Shown: positions 9,207 to 17,485 of the stretch, one piece after another
Numbering within the stretch: position 1 is the stretch's first letter
Layout of the letters: each line of letters begins with the position of its first letter
Assembly (NCBI GenBank): GCA_025937835.1
Contig: JAICQO010000005.1
Location: forward strand, 1-64,000
DNA from: Polyangiaceae bacterium
GTDB lineage: Bacteria > Myxococcota_A > Polyangia > Polyangiales > Polyangiaceae
DNA length: 64,000 nt
Reading direction: 5' to 3'
Program-made: the position numbers and the translations under genes
The notes under the pieces: generated by a model
The model's database searches: none
What the model saw: the letters and a program-made list of their open reading frames with translations, nothing else
What the model was told of the DNA's origin: nothing

Positions 9207-9686
9207 ATGAGTCTCTACCAACTCGAAGTCCGATCGCTCGAGGGACAGCCCGTGCCGCTTTCGACGTTCCAGGGGCGCGTCACGCTGCTCGTGAACGTGG
9301 CCAGCGCCTGCGGCTTCACGCCGCAATACGAGGGCCTCGAGCGGCTGCACCAGATGTACGCGAGCCGCGGCTTCTCCGTGCTCGGCTTCCCGAGCAACGA
9401 CTTCGGCAAGCAGGAGCCGGGGACACCCGAGCAGATCCGCGATTTTTGCACGACCAAGTTCCACGTGACCTTCCCGATGTTCGAGAAGGTCCAGACCAAG
9501 GCCGGCGCCGGCCAATCGCCGGTCTACGCGGCGATCGCCAAGTCCGCCGTCGAGCTCCCGAAGTGGAACTTCGGAAAGTATCTGCTCGACCGCAACGGCA
9601 ACGTGATCCGCTTCTTCGCGTCCGACGTGAAGCCCGAGGATCCGGAGCTGGTCCGCGCCATCGAACAGGCGCTCGGCCCCTCCTGA
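9207..9686 (+). CDS. Glutathione peroxidase family protein (probably thioredoxin-dependent)
   Basis: This 159-residue thioredoxin-fold peroxidase reduces hydroperoxides. The peroxidatic residue is Cys35 in NVASACGFT rather than selenocysteine. Trp120-Asn121 of the catalytic tetrad are present (PKWNF). Cys81 (DFCTTKF) is in the place of the resolving Cys used by thioredoxin-dependent members. The tetrad Gln is Asp65 here (FPSNDFGKQEPG), a variant also known in other bacterial members. It follows the radical SAM gene by ten bases and is probably co-transcribed with it. Confidence 0.9.
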   Translation: MSLYQLEVRSLEGQPVPLSTFQGRVTLLVNVASACGFTPQYEGLERLHQMYASRGFSVLGFPSNDFGKQEPGTPEQIRDFCTTKFHVTFPMFEKVQTKAGAGQSPVYAAIAKSAVELPKWNFGKYLLDRNGNVIRFFASDVKPEDPELVRAIEQALGPS

Positions 9687-9705
9687 GCGGCGCCTCCCGC
9701 GCGCG

Positions 9706-10401
9706 ATGCTGCTGCCCATCGACCCCCTGCACGAGCTGGCGATCGCGGCGTCGCTCTGGTTTTTGATCCACCCCCTCGTTGCCGGCTCGGCCCTGCGGGG
9801 AAAGCTGGTCGCCCGCCTCGGTGAGCGCGGCTTTCAAGGTTTCTTTGCGTTGCTCTCGCTCGCGAGCATCAGCTGGCTGTGCGCAGCCTATTCGCGCGCC
9901 CCGTGCGCGCCGCTGTGGCAAACGCCCGCCTTCGCCTATTGGCTGCCGATCGCGATCGTTCCCTTTGCGTTCGTGCTCGCAGCGGGCGCCTTCACCGTGC
10001 CGAACCCGACCTCCGCGGGGCAAGAAGCTGCGCTAGGCCGCGAGCCGCGCGGCGTGCTCCGGATCACGCGCCACCCGTTCCTGGTGGGCGTCGCGCTCTG
10101 GTCGGCCTTGCATTTCGCGGTCAACGGCAACGTGGCCTCGGCCTGGTTCTTCGGCAGCTTCTTCTCGACCGCGGCGCGCGGCACGCTCGACATCGATCGC
10201 AAGCGCGCCGCGCAGAGTCCCGAAGCCTTCGCGCGCTACCGGGCGCAAACCTCGATCGTTCCGTTCGTAGCCATCCTCGGCGGGCGAAACCGGCTGGTGC
10301 TGCGTGAGCTCTGGCTACCGCTCGTGCTCGGCGCGCTGCTGACGGCGCTGTTGCTGGCTTTTCACCAGACCTGGTTCTACGTGAGCCCGATCCCGCGCTG
10401 A
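9706..10401 (+). CDS. nnrU: NnrU family membrane protein
   Basis: The 231-residue protein has about six membrane segments and the NnrU signature around RITRHPFLVGVALWSALH. NnrU was first found near denitrification genes and is needed for nitrite or NO reductase activity in some alphaproteobacteria; its biochemical role is unsettled. That is relevant because a nor operon lies 14 kb downstream and nrfHA lies in the same window. It starts 19 bases after the peroxidase stop and ends four bases before the convergent phoU. Confidence 0.8.
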   Translation: MLLPIDPLHELAIAASLWFLIHPLVAGSALRGKLVARLGERGFQGFFALLSLASISWLCAAYSRAPCAPLWQTPAFAYWLPIAIVPFAFVLAAGAFTVPNPTSAGQEAALGREPRGVLRITRHPFLVGVALWSALHFAVNGNVASAWFFGSFFSTAARGTLDIDRKRAAQSPEAFARYRAQTSIVPFVAILGGRNRLVLRELWLPLVLGALLTALLLAFHQTWFYVSPIPR

Positions 10402-10405
10402 CGCT

Positions 10406-11083
10406 TCAGGCCGGGTCCGGGTGCCGCACGTCTTGGCCGTTGACCATGAACACCACCATCTCTGCGATGTTGGTGGCGTGGTCGCCGATGCGCTCGATGT
10501 ATTTCCCGACCGAGAGCAGGCGGGTCGAGCGCGTCACGAGCTTCGGGTCGCTCATCATCTGGCTCAGCAGCTGCGGGAACAGCTGCGCGTAGTAGGCGTC
10601 CACCACGCCGTCCCGCTCGATCACGTCGCGCGCCTGCACGGCGTTGTAATCGACGAACGAATCCAGCGCATCGTGCACCATGCCCTGGGCGATCGCGGCC
10701 ACGACCGGGATCGGCGTGTCGTCGGCGGGCCAGGGCTCGCTCGAGAGCTCCACCACCCGCTCGCAGACGTTCACGCACAGATCGGCGATGCGCTCCAGAT
10801 CCGTGACCAGCTTGAGCGTGGTGGTGATGAAGCGCAGATCCGAAGCCACGGGCTGGCGGCGCGCCAGGATCTGCAGGCACAGCTCGTCGATGCCGATTTC
10901 GAGCTGATCGATCTGGCGGTCGAGCGGGATCGTGTTCTCCGCGATGCGCAGATCGCGCTCGGTGAACGAGCGAAACGCGAGGGTCAGCATCTCTTCCACG
11001 CGCGCTCCCATCAGCAGCACGCGCTCGCGCAGGGTCTCGAGCTCGCTTTCGAATTCGCGGTCCGTGTGTCGGCGGTCGAGCAT
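10406..11083 (-). CDS. phoU: PhoU-like phosphate signalling protein
   Basis: The 225-residue protein is made of two PhoU three-helix repeats, with the metal-contacting acidic motifs around DLERIADLCVNV and YIERIGDHATNIAE. PhoU damps PhoR/PhoB signalling and modulates Pst phosphate uptake at the inner face of the membrane. No pst or phoBR gene is adjacent in this window, so it is an isolated copy here. Length and motif spacing are normal. Confidence 0.92.
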   Translation of the reverse strand: MLDRRHTDREFESELETLRERVLLMGARVEEMLTLAFRSFTERDLRIAENTIPLDRQIDQLEIGIDELCLQILARRQPVASDLRFITTTLKLVTDLERIADLCVNVCERVVELSSEPWPADDTPIPVVAAIAQGMVHDALDSFVDYNAVQARDVIERDGVVDAYYAQLFPQLLSQMMSDPKLVTRSTRLLSVGKYIERIGDHATNIAEMVVFMVNGQDVRHPDPA

Positions 11084-11131
11084 GAGTCGAAGGGCTCCTG
11101 GTGGAGGCAGAGCAGGAGCCAGTGTAGCCAG

Positions 11132-11503
11132 CTAGGCGCTCGTCACCACCAGGTACACGGCCAGCGACAGCCCGAGCGCGGCGATCACTCCGGCGAGCGA
11201 CAGGCTCAGCCACGGGCCGTAAGAGATGCGCGGCCTCTCGTCGGGGCGGAGCTTCTTCAAAAATTCCCGAAACTGGGCGGCCGCGAGCGCGGTGAAGACG
11301 GCGCCCGACACCACCAGGCCGGAGCCGATCACCGCCGACAGCCCGCCGTGTGGCGGCGCGTGTGGTGACGCGACGAGTCGCAGGAACAAGCCGAAGCGAG
11401 CCACCACGAAGCCGAGCGCGATCACCGCCACGCCGGTGCGCACCCACGCCAGCAGCGTGCGCTCGGCCGCAAAGTAGACGCGCGGATCGTCGTTGTCGTT
11501 CAT
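11132..11503 (-). CDS. DUF202 (YidH-like) membrane protein
   Basis: The 123-residue protein begins with the DUF202 signature (YFAAERTLLAWVRTGVAVIA) and has three membrane segments: one following the signature, one near the middle and one at the C-terminus. The function of the family is not established. It lies upstream of phoU on the same strand with 48 bases between them. Confidence 0.85.
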   Translation of the reverse strand: MNDNDDPRVYFAAERTLLAWVRTGVAVIALGFVVARFGLFLRLVASPHAPPHGGLSAVIGSGLVVSGAVFTALAAAQFREFLKKLRPDERPRISYGPWLSLSLAGVIAALGLSLAVYLVVTSA

Positions 11504-11625
11504 CGTCGGAGGAACGGCGGCAATATCGCACCCCGCCCGCGTGACTGTCCAATGGCGGGCTGGGCTTAAGCGCCCGCTCGGCGAGCCGTTTCAAAGATCG
11601 CGGAGCAACGCTTCGGAACCTGCGG

Positions 11626-12492
11626 ATGGCTGAAGTTTCACGAGGTCTAGCGTCGGCGCCCACGAGGCGCACGGGCGTCGAGCCCCAGGTCCTGGCGGCG
11701 CGCTTGTCTGCGTTGTTCGCCTCGAGCGACTACCGCCCGCCGGTTCTCCCTTCGGTGGCGATGGAGCTCGTGTCGATCGCGCGACAGCCGGACGTGCCGA
11801 TCCCGACCGTGGTCAAGCTGCTGAAGAACGAGCAGATGCTGACGGCGCGCCTGCTCACTCTGTCGCAGTCGGCGCTCCACGGCCGCAGCTACGGTCCGAC
11901 GCTGACGCTCGGTCAGGTGATCTTGCGGCTCGGGCTCAAGCGCGTCGCCGACATCTTCGTCCAGGCTTCGATGGAGGTGCGCATGTTCCGCGCGCGCGGC
12001 TTCGAGCAGCCGATGAATCGACTGCGCCGCCACAGCGCCGCCACGGCGGAGATGGCGCGCATCGTCTGCCAGCGCCTGTCGCTCGACGACGATCACGCGT
12101 TCCTGTGCGGCCTGCTCCACGACGTGGGGCTCGCCGCCGCGATCATCGCGATCAGCGAGGGCGCTTCGGGCGAAGCCATCGATTTCGGCCACGCCTGGCC
12201 CGCGATCTTCGATGTGCACGAAGCCGCCGGGCGCCGGCTGGCCGAGATCTGGAAACTCCCTACCGAGCTCGGAATGGTGATCGGCAGCCACCACGGCTCT
12301 CGGCCGTTCCCGAGCGATACCGCCGCCGCCGTCGCCCTCGCGGACTTGCTCGTCAGCGAGCAGGGCGCGGGAATGGAGTCCGAGTGCGACCCCGCAGCGC
12401 TGTCTGCTGCCGCCACTCGCCTCCACCTGGGCGCGGATTCCCTCACCCAGCTGCGGCAGGACGCGGCCCGGGTCGCTGCGACGCTGACGTGA
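11626..12492 (+). CDS. HDOD-domain signalling protein
   Basis: The 288-residue protein carries an HDOD domain (about residues 35-240), starting PPVLPSVAMELVSIA and containing the HD-like motif GLLHDVGLA and later GSHHGSR. HDOD proteins are usually non-enzymatic adaptors in bacterial stress, motility or second-messenger signalling. No other domain is attached. It is divergent from the DUF202/phoU pair across 122 bases. Confidence 0.85.
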   Translation: MAEVSRGLASAPTRRTGVEPQVLAARLSALFASSDYRPPVLPSVAMELVSIARQPDVPIPTVVKLLKNEQMLTARLLTLSQSALHGRSYGPTLTLGQVILRLGLKRVADIFVQASMEVRMFRARGFEQPMNRLRRHSAATAEMARIVCQRLSLDDDHAFLCGLLHDVGLAAAIIAISEGASGEAIDFGHAWPAIFDVHEAAGRRLAEIWKLPTELGMVIGSHHGSRPFPSDTAAAVALADLLVSEQGAGMESECDPAALSAAATRLHLGADSLTQLRQDAARVAATLT

Positions 12493-12606
12493 TCGGCGTG
12501 TAGCGCCGTACGCGGCTCACGGAGCCGTGCAGTTCCGGACTGTTGGCTGGCCGGGCCGACGATCCGATTGACTTCGGGCGGCTTCCCTGGGCGTTATTGC
12601 GGCCCC

Positions 12607-13824
12607 ATGGGCAAGCTGAGCGACTACGTCGTCTTCCTCGATTCGAAACTGGCAGAGAAATTCTCGAACGATCGGATCCCGATCGACACCTTGTGGGAGG
12701 CGTACTTCGACGGCGCCGTCGACATCCCGGGTGACATCTACCGTTTGCTCGAGGATCGTCACGCCGTCGTCAAGCACCCCTTCACGCGCGAGCACGTGAA
12801 GTACTTCGTCACCAAGTTCGTGCCGGAGCTCGTGATTCACTCGCGCCAGATCGACGAGAAGCTGGTGCGCTGGCACTACGATCGCGGCGACGATTTCTTC
12901 GCGGCCTTCCTCGGCCCGCGCATGGTCTACACGTCCGGGTTCTTCACCAACAAGGACCAATCGGTCGAGCAGGCCCAGGACCAGAAGCTCGATCTGGTGT
13001 GCCAGAAGCTGATGTTGCAGCCCGGCGAGCGTCTGCTCGACATCGGCTGCGGCTGGGGCACCCTGGCCATGCACGCGGCCAAGCACTACGGCGTTCACTC
13101 GACCGGCGTCACGCTCAGCGAGAACCAGGCGGCGTTCGCCAACAAGCGCATCCAGGCCAACGGACTGACCGACAAGGTGAAGATCCTGTGCATGGACTAC
13201 CGGGAGATCCCGAAGGCCAAGTACAACAAGATCTCGAACCTCGAGATGGTCGAGCACGTCGGGATCAAGAACCTGACGCCGTTCTATTCCCAGGTCTACG
13301 ACCTGCTCGAGGACGACGGCCTGTTCCTGATGCAGTGGACCGGCCTCCGCCGCAAGAGCGCGCAGGAAGACCTGGTCTGGGGCCTGTTCATGGCCAAATA
13401 CGTGTTCGCCGGCGCCGACGCCTCGCTCCCGCTCGCCCCGATGATGGGCTACATGGAGAAGACGAACTGGGAGATCCACTCCGTCGAGAACATTTCCTAT
13501 CACTACTGCGTGACGATCCGGAAATGGCACGACAACTGGATGCAGAACAAGGAAGAGATCGTCAAAGCCTACGGCGAGCGTTGGTACCGCATCTGGCACG
13601 TGTTCCTCGCCTGGGCGACCACGATCGCGGCGCAGGGCACGGCGGCGTGCTTCCAGGTCCTCGCGCACAAGAACCTGAACCAGTTCGATCGCTCGCGCTG
13701 GGTCGGTAAGGCCAGCCTCGGTGAGCAGGGCCGCATCGCGGTCCCGGGCCGTCGCCCCGATTGGCGCGACGAGGGCACTCCGGATCGCGACGCTCCGCAG
13801 ATCCAGCCCTCGCTCCAGCACTGA
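12607..13824 (+). CDS. cfa: Cyclopropane-fatty-acyl-phospholipid synthase family methyltransferase
   Basis: The 405-residue cytoplasmic enzyme is predicted to transfer the SAM methyl group to unsaturated phospholipid acyl chains. The SAM-binding motif LLDIGCGWGTLAMHA is near residue 143, followed by the family motif GVTLSENQAAFA. An RWHYDRGDDFFAAFL segment upstream matches the family HYD/GNDFY region. An upstream in-frame ATG at 12568 exists, but the ATG at 12607 fits homologue length better. A clear hairpin terminator follows. Mycolic-acid-type modification is an alternative product of the family. Confidence 0.88.
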   Translation: MGKLSDYVVFLDSKLAEKFSNDRIPIDTLWEAYFDGAVDIPGDIYRLLEDRHAVVKHPFTREHVKYFVTKFVPELVIHSRQIDEKLVRWHYDRGDDFFAAFLGPRMVYTSGFFTNKDQSVEQAQDQKLDLVCQKLMLQPGERLLDIGCGWGTLAMHAAKHYGVHSTGVTLSENQAAFANKRIQANGLTDKVKILCMDYREIPKAKYNKISNLEMVEHVGIKNLTPFYSQVYDLLEDDGLFLMQWTGLRRKSAQEDLVWGLFMAKYVFAGADASLPLAPMMGYMEKTNWEIHSVENISYHYCVTIRKWHDNWMQNKEEIVKAYGERWYRIWHVFLAWATTIAAQGTAACFQVLAHKNLNQFDRSRWVGKASLGEQGRIAVPGRRPDWRDEGTPDRDAPQIQPSLQH

Positions 13825-13845
13825 GAAAGAAACGGAGCGCAATCG

Positions 13846-13885
13846 CCGCCCGGCGTGGATTACCCGCCGGGCGGTTTTTCTTTTG
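13846..13885 (+). terminator. Rho-independent terminator after the cfa-like gene
   Basis: A perfect 10-bp G/C stem (13846-13855 with 13865-13874, loop 13856-13864) is followed by TTTTTCTTTT. It begins 22 bases after the stop of the synthase. The downstream arm lies inside the last codons of the convergent minus-strand regulator. Confidence 0.85.
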
Positions 13886-14855
13886 TCGCGTTCCCCGAGT
13901 CGAGCGACAGGAGTTGCAGCGTCGCCAGCACCACGCGCTCGCTGGGCTGCGACTGCGCGATGATGCTGCGCACCTGACGGAAATAGGCGCGGTACAGGTC
14001 CTCGATCTTCCGTAGATCCTCGGCCGAGACGGCGAACACGTTGTACGAGAAGATGCCCTCGCCGTTCGCTGCCAGCCGCGATACTGCGAGCTCTGTCCAC
14101 CAGCGCTTGACGCGGTTTTCGGCGGCTGGCTCGCGGCGCGTGTCCACGGCCATCACCTCGCGCAACAGCAGCTTACCCTCGCTCTCGTAGACCTGCCCGG
14201 TGCGCGAGAGCAGCTCGAGACACTCGCGCTCTTGCTCGACAGAGATGCCGATCCGGCGCGCAATCCAGCCGGGCACGTGACGCTCGAGGCGGGTGTAGTC
14301 GCTGAGCTCGAGCGCGCGCAACACCGCTTGCGTCCACGGCACGTCGTAGGCGGCGCGACGCGCGGCTTCGAGCTCTTGCCAGCTCTGCGCGACCGAGGGC
14401 AGCGCGCGCGGATCGGTGAACGCCGCCAGAAAATCCAGCAGGCGCAGCGAGGTCTTGTCGATCAACAGCAAGAACTCGGGCAGCTTCGGCTCGGCGTCGC
14501 CGTTCAACCAGCGCGCCACGGCGAAGCGGCTCTTGCCCGCGGCGCGCGCCAGATCGACGATCGACGTGCGGCCGCGCAGCTCGTCGAGCAACGCCGATGC
14601 GCCCGCGGGGCTCACCAGGTCGACGCGCTCCGCGAAGGCGGGCTTCTGCCGGTTGAACTCCGTCAGCGCCCGAACCACGTCCACGCCGCACGCGCGCGCT
14701 AGCCGCAACGTGTCCGCGGCCGTCGGGAAGTTGCGCCCGGATTCCCAGGCGTAGGCCACGTTCGTGCTGTACCCGAGCCGCCGGCTGAGCGCCGCCTGGG
14801 ATCGGCGCCCCCGCAGCGCTCTCACGAATTCTCGGGAAATCTGGGGGTAGTCCAT
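13860..14855 (-). CDS. DUF4423/TIGR02147-type HTH regulator
   Basis: The 331-residue protein has an N-terminal XRE-like helix-turn-helix (RRSQAALSRRLGYSTNVAYAW) and a second HTH-like segment near residue 95 (IVDLARAAGKSRFAVARWL). A DUF4423-like C-terminal region (residues 150-310) follows. The family is expanded in myxobacteria and Fibrobacteres and its ligands are unknown. It is divergent from a lipoprotein gene with an AT-rich 100-base gap that probably holds both promoters. It may regulate that neighbour; this is inference from arrangement. Confidence 0.8.
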   Translation of the reverse strand: MDYPQISREFVRALRGRRSQAALSRRLGYSTNVAYAWESGRNFPTAADTLRLARACGVDVVRALTEFNRQKPAFAERVDLVSPAGASALLDELRGRTSIVDLARAAGKSRFAVARWLNGDAEPKLPEFLLLIDKTSLRLLDFLAAFTDPRALPSVAQSWQELEAARRAAYDVPWTQAVLRALELSDYTRLERHVPGWIARRIGISVEQERECLELLSRTGQVYESEGKLLLREVMAVDTRREPAAENRVKRWWTELAVSRLAANGEGIFSYNVFAVSAEDLRKIEDLYRAYFRQVRSIIAQSQPSERVVLATLQLLSLDSGNATKEKPPGG

Positions 14856-14959
14856 TTACTTATCATGCTAATTTGCACATCCAGGCGTGGATCGCCCAGA
14901 GAAAATGTGCGAATCAGCACTGGTCAAGCGGGGCGAGACACTGCATCCTCAGATTCGAG

Positions 14960-16240
14960 ATGAGTGTGGTGCCGATCCTCCGTGCCCTCGTGACGAGCCG
15001 CTGGCTCGGCGCGCTGCTGCTCGCGGGTTGCCTCGGCGGCCAGACGGGTACGGAAGGCATCGTCGACAATCCCCGGGAGGGTGGCGGCGTGGGTTCGCCG
15101 ACCAACGGCGAGGACGCTGCCTGTGAAGAGACGGAGCAAGATGTCGCCGCCGACGACGCTTCGCTCGGCTTCGCGTTCGAGGACGTCGCAGCTTTCGTGA
15201 TCGGCGAGCACGACACGGACCTCGCCTGGGCCGATGCCACCCAGAGCGTGAGCTTCGGACCCGAAACCGGCACCAGCTCGCTGACGCTCGGCATCGACTG
15301 GTCGGGCAAGGTGAAGCGCATCCACTCCGTGCCGCGTCAGGACAGCGGCGGCGCAGGGCCGGAGATCGCGATCGGTTGTCCTCCCGATCGTCTCGCAGCC
15401 GACGTGACGTTGCGCTTGAACAGCGGCGGCGGTGCGCTCGCCGAGTCGGTGCCGGCGCGGGTGTTCGTGGCGAGCGCCGAGCGCGCCGTGCTGAGCGCGT
15501 CGATCCCGATCGAGCAGGTGGGCGGCACGTTCCGCGTCACGCTCACGCCGGGCAGTCTGACTCGCGCGCTGGTGATCCGTGCGGCGTTCACGGAGCTCGG
15601 TTTGGCCGGCGAGCTGAGCGGTAGCATCGAGAGCCAAGGCGACGGGAGCGCGAGCCAGCGCGGCGTGACCTACGCGCGTTTCCCCGCGGAAAATCCCTGT
15701 GAACGAGGCACCCTCCAGGTTCCGGTGCCGCTCACGGCCCCCGGCGCCTCGGAGCTCACGGGCTTCCTCGCGGAGCTCCGTGACGAGGAGCGCTCCCTGA
15801 CGTGGCGCTCGGGGCCGACCACGACCATCGACTTCGAAGTCGCGCCGGTGGAGGTCGCGTGTCAGGCCGGCGACGACGGCACGGGGATGGGTTCCGCGCT
15901 GTCACTGCCGCTCGCGCTCGCGCTGCGAACGGGTGACGGACGCATCGACACGATGCTCGCAGGCAGCGTGACGAGTAACGCGAGCGGCATCTCACTGCGG
16001 GCGGGGCGCAGCTGCGACGGAGCGACCGTGTCCGAGCAGCTCGAGAGCTGTGGGCTCGGGGACTTCGATACCAGCGCTCACGAGGATTTGTCTCTGGCGC
16101 TGACCGCGACACCTGCCATGGGCGGTGGCTTGCGCGGCAGCCTCGACGTGCTCGGGATCCCGGTCACCAACTGCCAACCGACTTCAATGTCGGCGTGTGG
16201 GCGCCCGGGGCCGGTGAGCATCGACGCGGGGCTTTTCTAG
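14960..16240 (+). CDS. Hypothetical lipoprotein
   Basis: The frame extends upstream to 14873, but the ATG at 14960 gives a lipoprotein signal with lipobox LLAGC (Cys24), so I chose it. The mature part of about 400 residues is acidic and rich in Ser, Gly and Thr with several paired cysteines, and looks beta-rich. No catalytic motif is seen. It is divergent from the DUF4423 regulator and precedes the Cys-rich protein by 44 bases. Outer-membrane or periplasmic location is inferred from the lipobox. Confidence 0.75.
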   Translation: MSVVPILRALVTSRWLGALLLAGCLGGQTGTEGIVDNPREGGGVGSPTNGEDAACEETEQDVAADDASLGFAFEDVAAFVIGEHDTDLAWADATQSVSFGPETGTSSLTLGIDWSGKVKRIHSVPRQDSGGAGPEIAIGCPPDRLAADVTLRLNSGGGALAESVPARVFVASAERAVLSASIPIEQVGGTFRVTLTPGSLTRALVIRAAFTELGLAGELSGSIESQGDGSASQRGVTYARFPAENPCERGTLQVPVPLTAPGASELTGFLAELRDEERSLTWRSGPTTTIDFEVAPVEVACQAGDDGTGMGSALSLPLALALRTGDGRIDTMLAGSVTSNASGISLRAGRSCDGATVSEQLESCGLGDFDTSAHEDLSLALTATPAMGGGLRGSLDVLGIPVTNCQPTSMSACGRPGPVSIDAGLF

Positions 16241-16284
16241 GGCAATCGGGGTTCTTTGGTAAATACTTTCGAACAAAGGGAACG

Positions 16285-17445
16285 ATGGGAATCATGGGCA
16301 TGCACAATCAGGCGGATCGGTTGAAATTCGGACGGACGTCGGCGCTCGCGGGGCTGTTCTGGCTCTCGGCGGTCGGTAGCGCTCTGGCGGCGGAGCCGTG
16401 TGGCGACACGAGCTGTCCCAAGGGCTACGCTTGCGAAGAGGTGCAGGCGGGCTGCCCCGCCATCGACTGCCCACCGGGCAGCGACTGTCCGCCCTGCGCG
16501 GGGACGACGCTGGCTTGCGTTGCCGAGCCCTGCGATAGCGACAGCGACTGCGAAACGGACATGGTCTGCCTGAAGCAGACCCGCGAGGAGTGCTCGGGCG
16601 AGGCCGCGCCGGCCTGTCCCCCGGGCGCCACCTGCGATGCGCCGGAGCCCAAGCCGCCCGTGTGCAACACCGTGAGCACGAGCCAGTGCGTACCGCGCTG
16701 GTCGCTGCCGTGTTCCACGGACGCGAGCTGCGGCGAGGGTTTCGCGTGCGTCGAGCAAGAGAGCTGCAGCTGCTCGGGCAGCGCCGGCGGCGGGAGCAGC
16801 GGAAGCGGTGGGGCGTCGAGCGGCGGAGCAACGCCGCCGTCTCCTGGCACAGACCCCGTGCCCCCTTCGGACCCCGACGACTCCGGGGCGGAAGACCGAG
16901 CTCCCCAGCCGGAGCCGGCCCCGTCGGAACCGCCCGGCTTCGCGGCGCCGGCGCCCCTTCCGCCCGACTGCGTGTGCGAGCCGAGCGGCAAGAAGGCCTG
17001 CGTGCCGAACGAGGTGGCCTGCGACGCGGACTCCGACTGCCCGAGCGGCTGGAGCTGCGCCGATAACCCCGAGGGCGTGTGCTGGTCGGGTCCCAACGGC
17101 GACGCGGGTTGCAGCCCCGGCGATCCGCCGAAGCTGTGCATGCCTCCGTACGTGAACCTCGGCGGCGGCTACCCGGCGCGCGGCGAGGACTCGAACGGCT
17201 CGGGGTCACCCGGTACGCCGACGTCTTCCGGTGACGCCGCGGGCGGGCCCAACCCGAACCCGTTGCCTCCGGGGTTCGAGGGAGAGAGCGAGACCGCCTC
17301 AAACGCTGACACCGAGAGCGAGAGCGGTTGCAGCGTCGCCCTTGGACCAACTCCCGGCTCGGGCACTTCGGGCCTGGCCGCGCTCGGCGCGCTGGTCGCG
17401 CTGGTGCTCGGCCGCTGCGTGCGCACGCGGCGCGCCGCTCGTTGA
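16285..17445 (+). CDS. Cys-rich secreted protein with MYXO-CTERM-like anchor
   Basis: The 386-residue protein starts with a Sec signal (hydrophobic ALAGLFWLSAVGSALA). Four or more Cys-rich units of the type CDSDSDCETDMVCL and CSTDASCGEGFACVE follow. A Gly/Ser then Pro-rich linker divides the Cys-rich blocks, and the C-terminus has a hydrophobic segment and RTRRAAR. The ending resembles MYXO-CTERM or GlyGly-CTERM sorting tails, so it is probably displayed on the surface. The Cys units recur widely in myxobacterial exoproteins; their function is unknown. Confidence 0.75.
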   Translation: MGIMGMHNQADRLKFGRTSALAGLFWLSAVGSALAAEPCGDTSCPKGYACEEVQAGCPAIDCPPGSDCPPCAGTTLACVAEPCDSDSDCETDMVCLKQTREECSGEAAPACPPGATCDAPEPKPPVCNTVSTSQCVPRWSLPCSTDASCGEGFACVEQESCSCSGSAGGGSSGSGGASSGGATPPSPGTDPVPPSDPDDSGAEDRAPQPEPAPSEPPGFAAPAPLPPDCVCEPSGKKACVPNEVACDADSDCPSGWSCADNPEGVCWSGPNGDAGCSPGDPPKLCMPPYVNLGGGYPARGEDSNGSGSPGTPTSSGDAAGGPNPNPLPPGFEGESETASNADTESESGCSVALGPTPGSGTSGLAALGALVALVLGRCVRTRRAAR

Positions 17446-17456
17446 ACGGAAGGACC

Positions 17457-17485
17457 GCGGGCGCGGTTCAGACGACCGCGCCCGC
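17457..17485. terminator. Hairpin between convergent genes
   Basis: An 11-bp perfect G/C stem (17457-17467 with 17475-17485) with a 7-base loop sits at the meeting point of the plus-strand Cys-rich gene and the minus-strand phosphatase. It has no T-run on either side, so it may be a bidirectional, Rho-assisted end signal. Confidence 0.45.
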
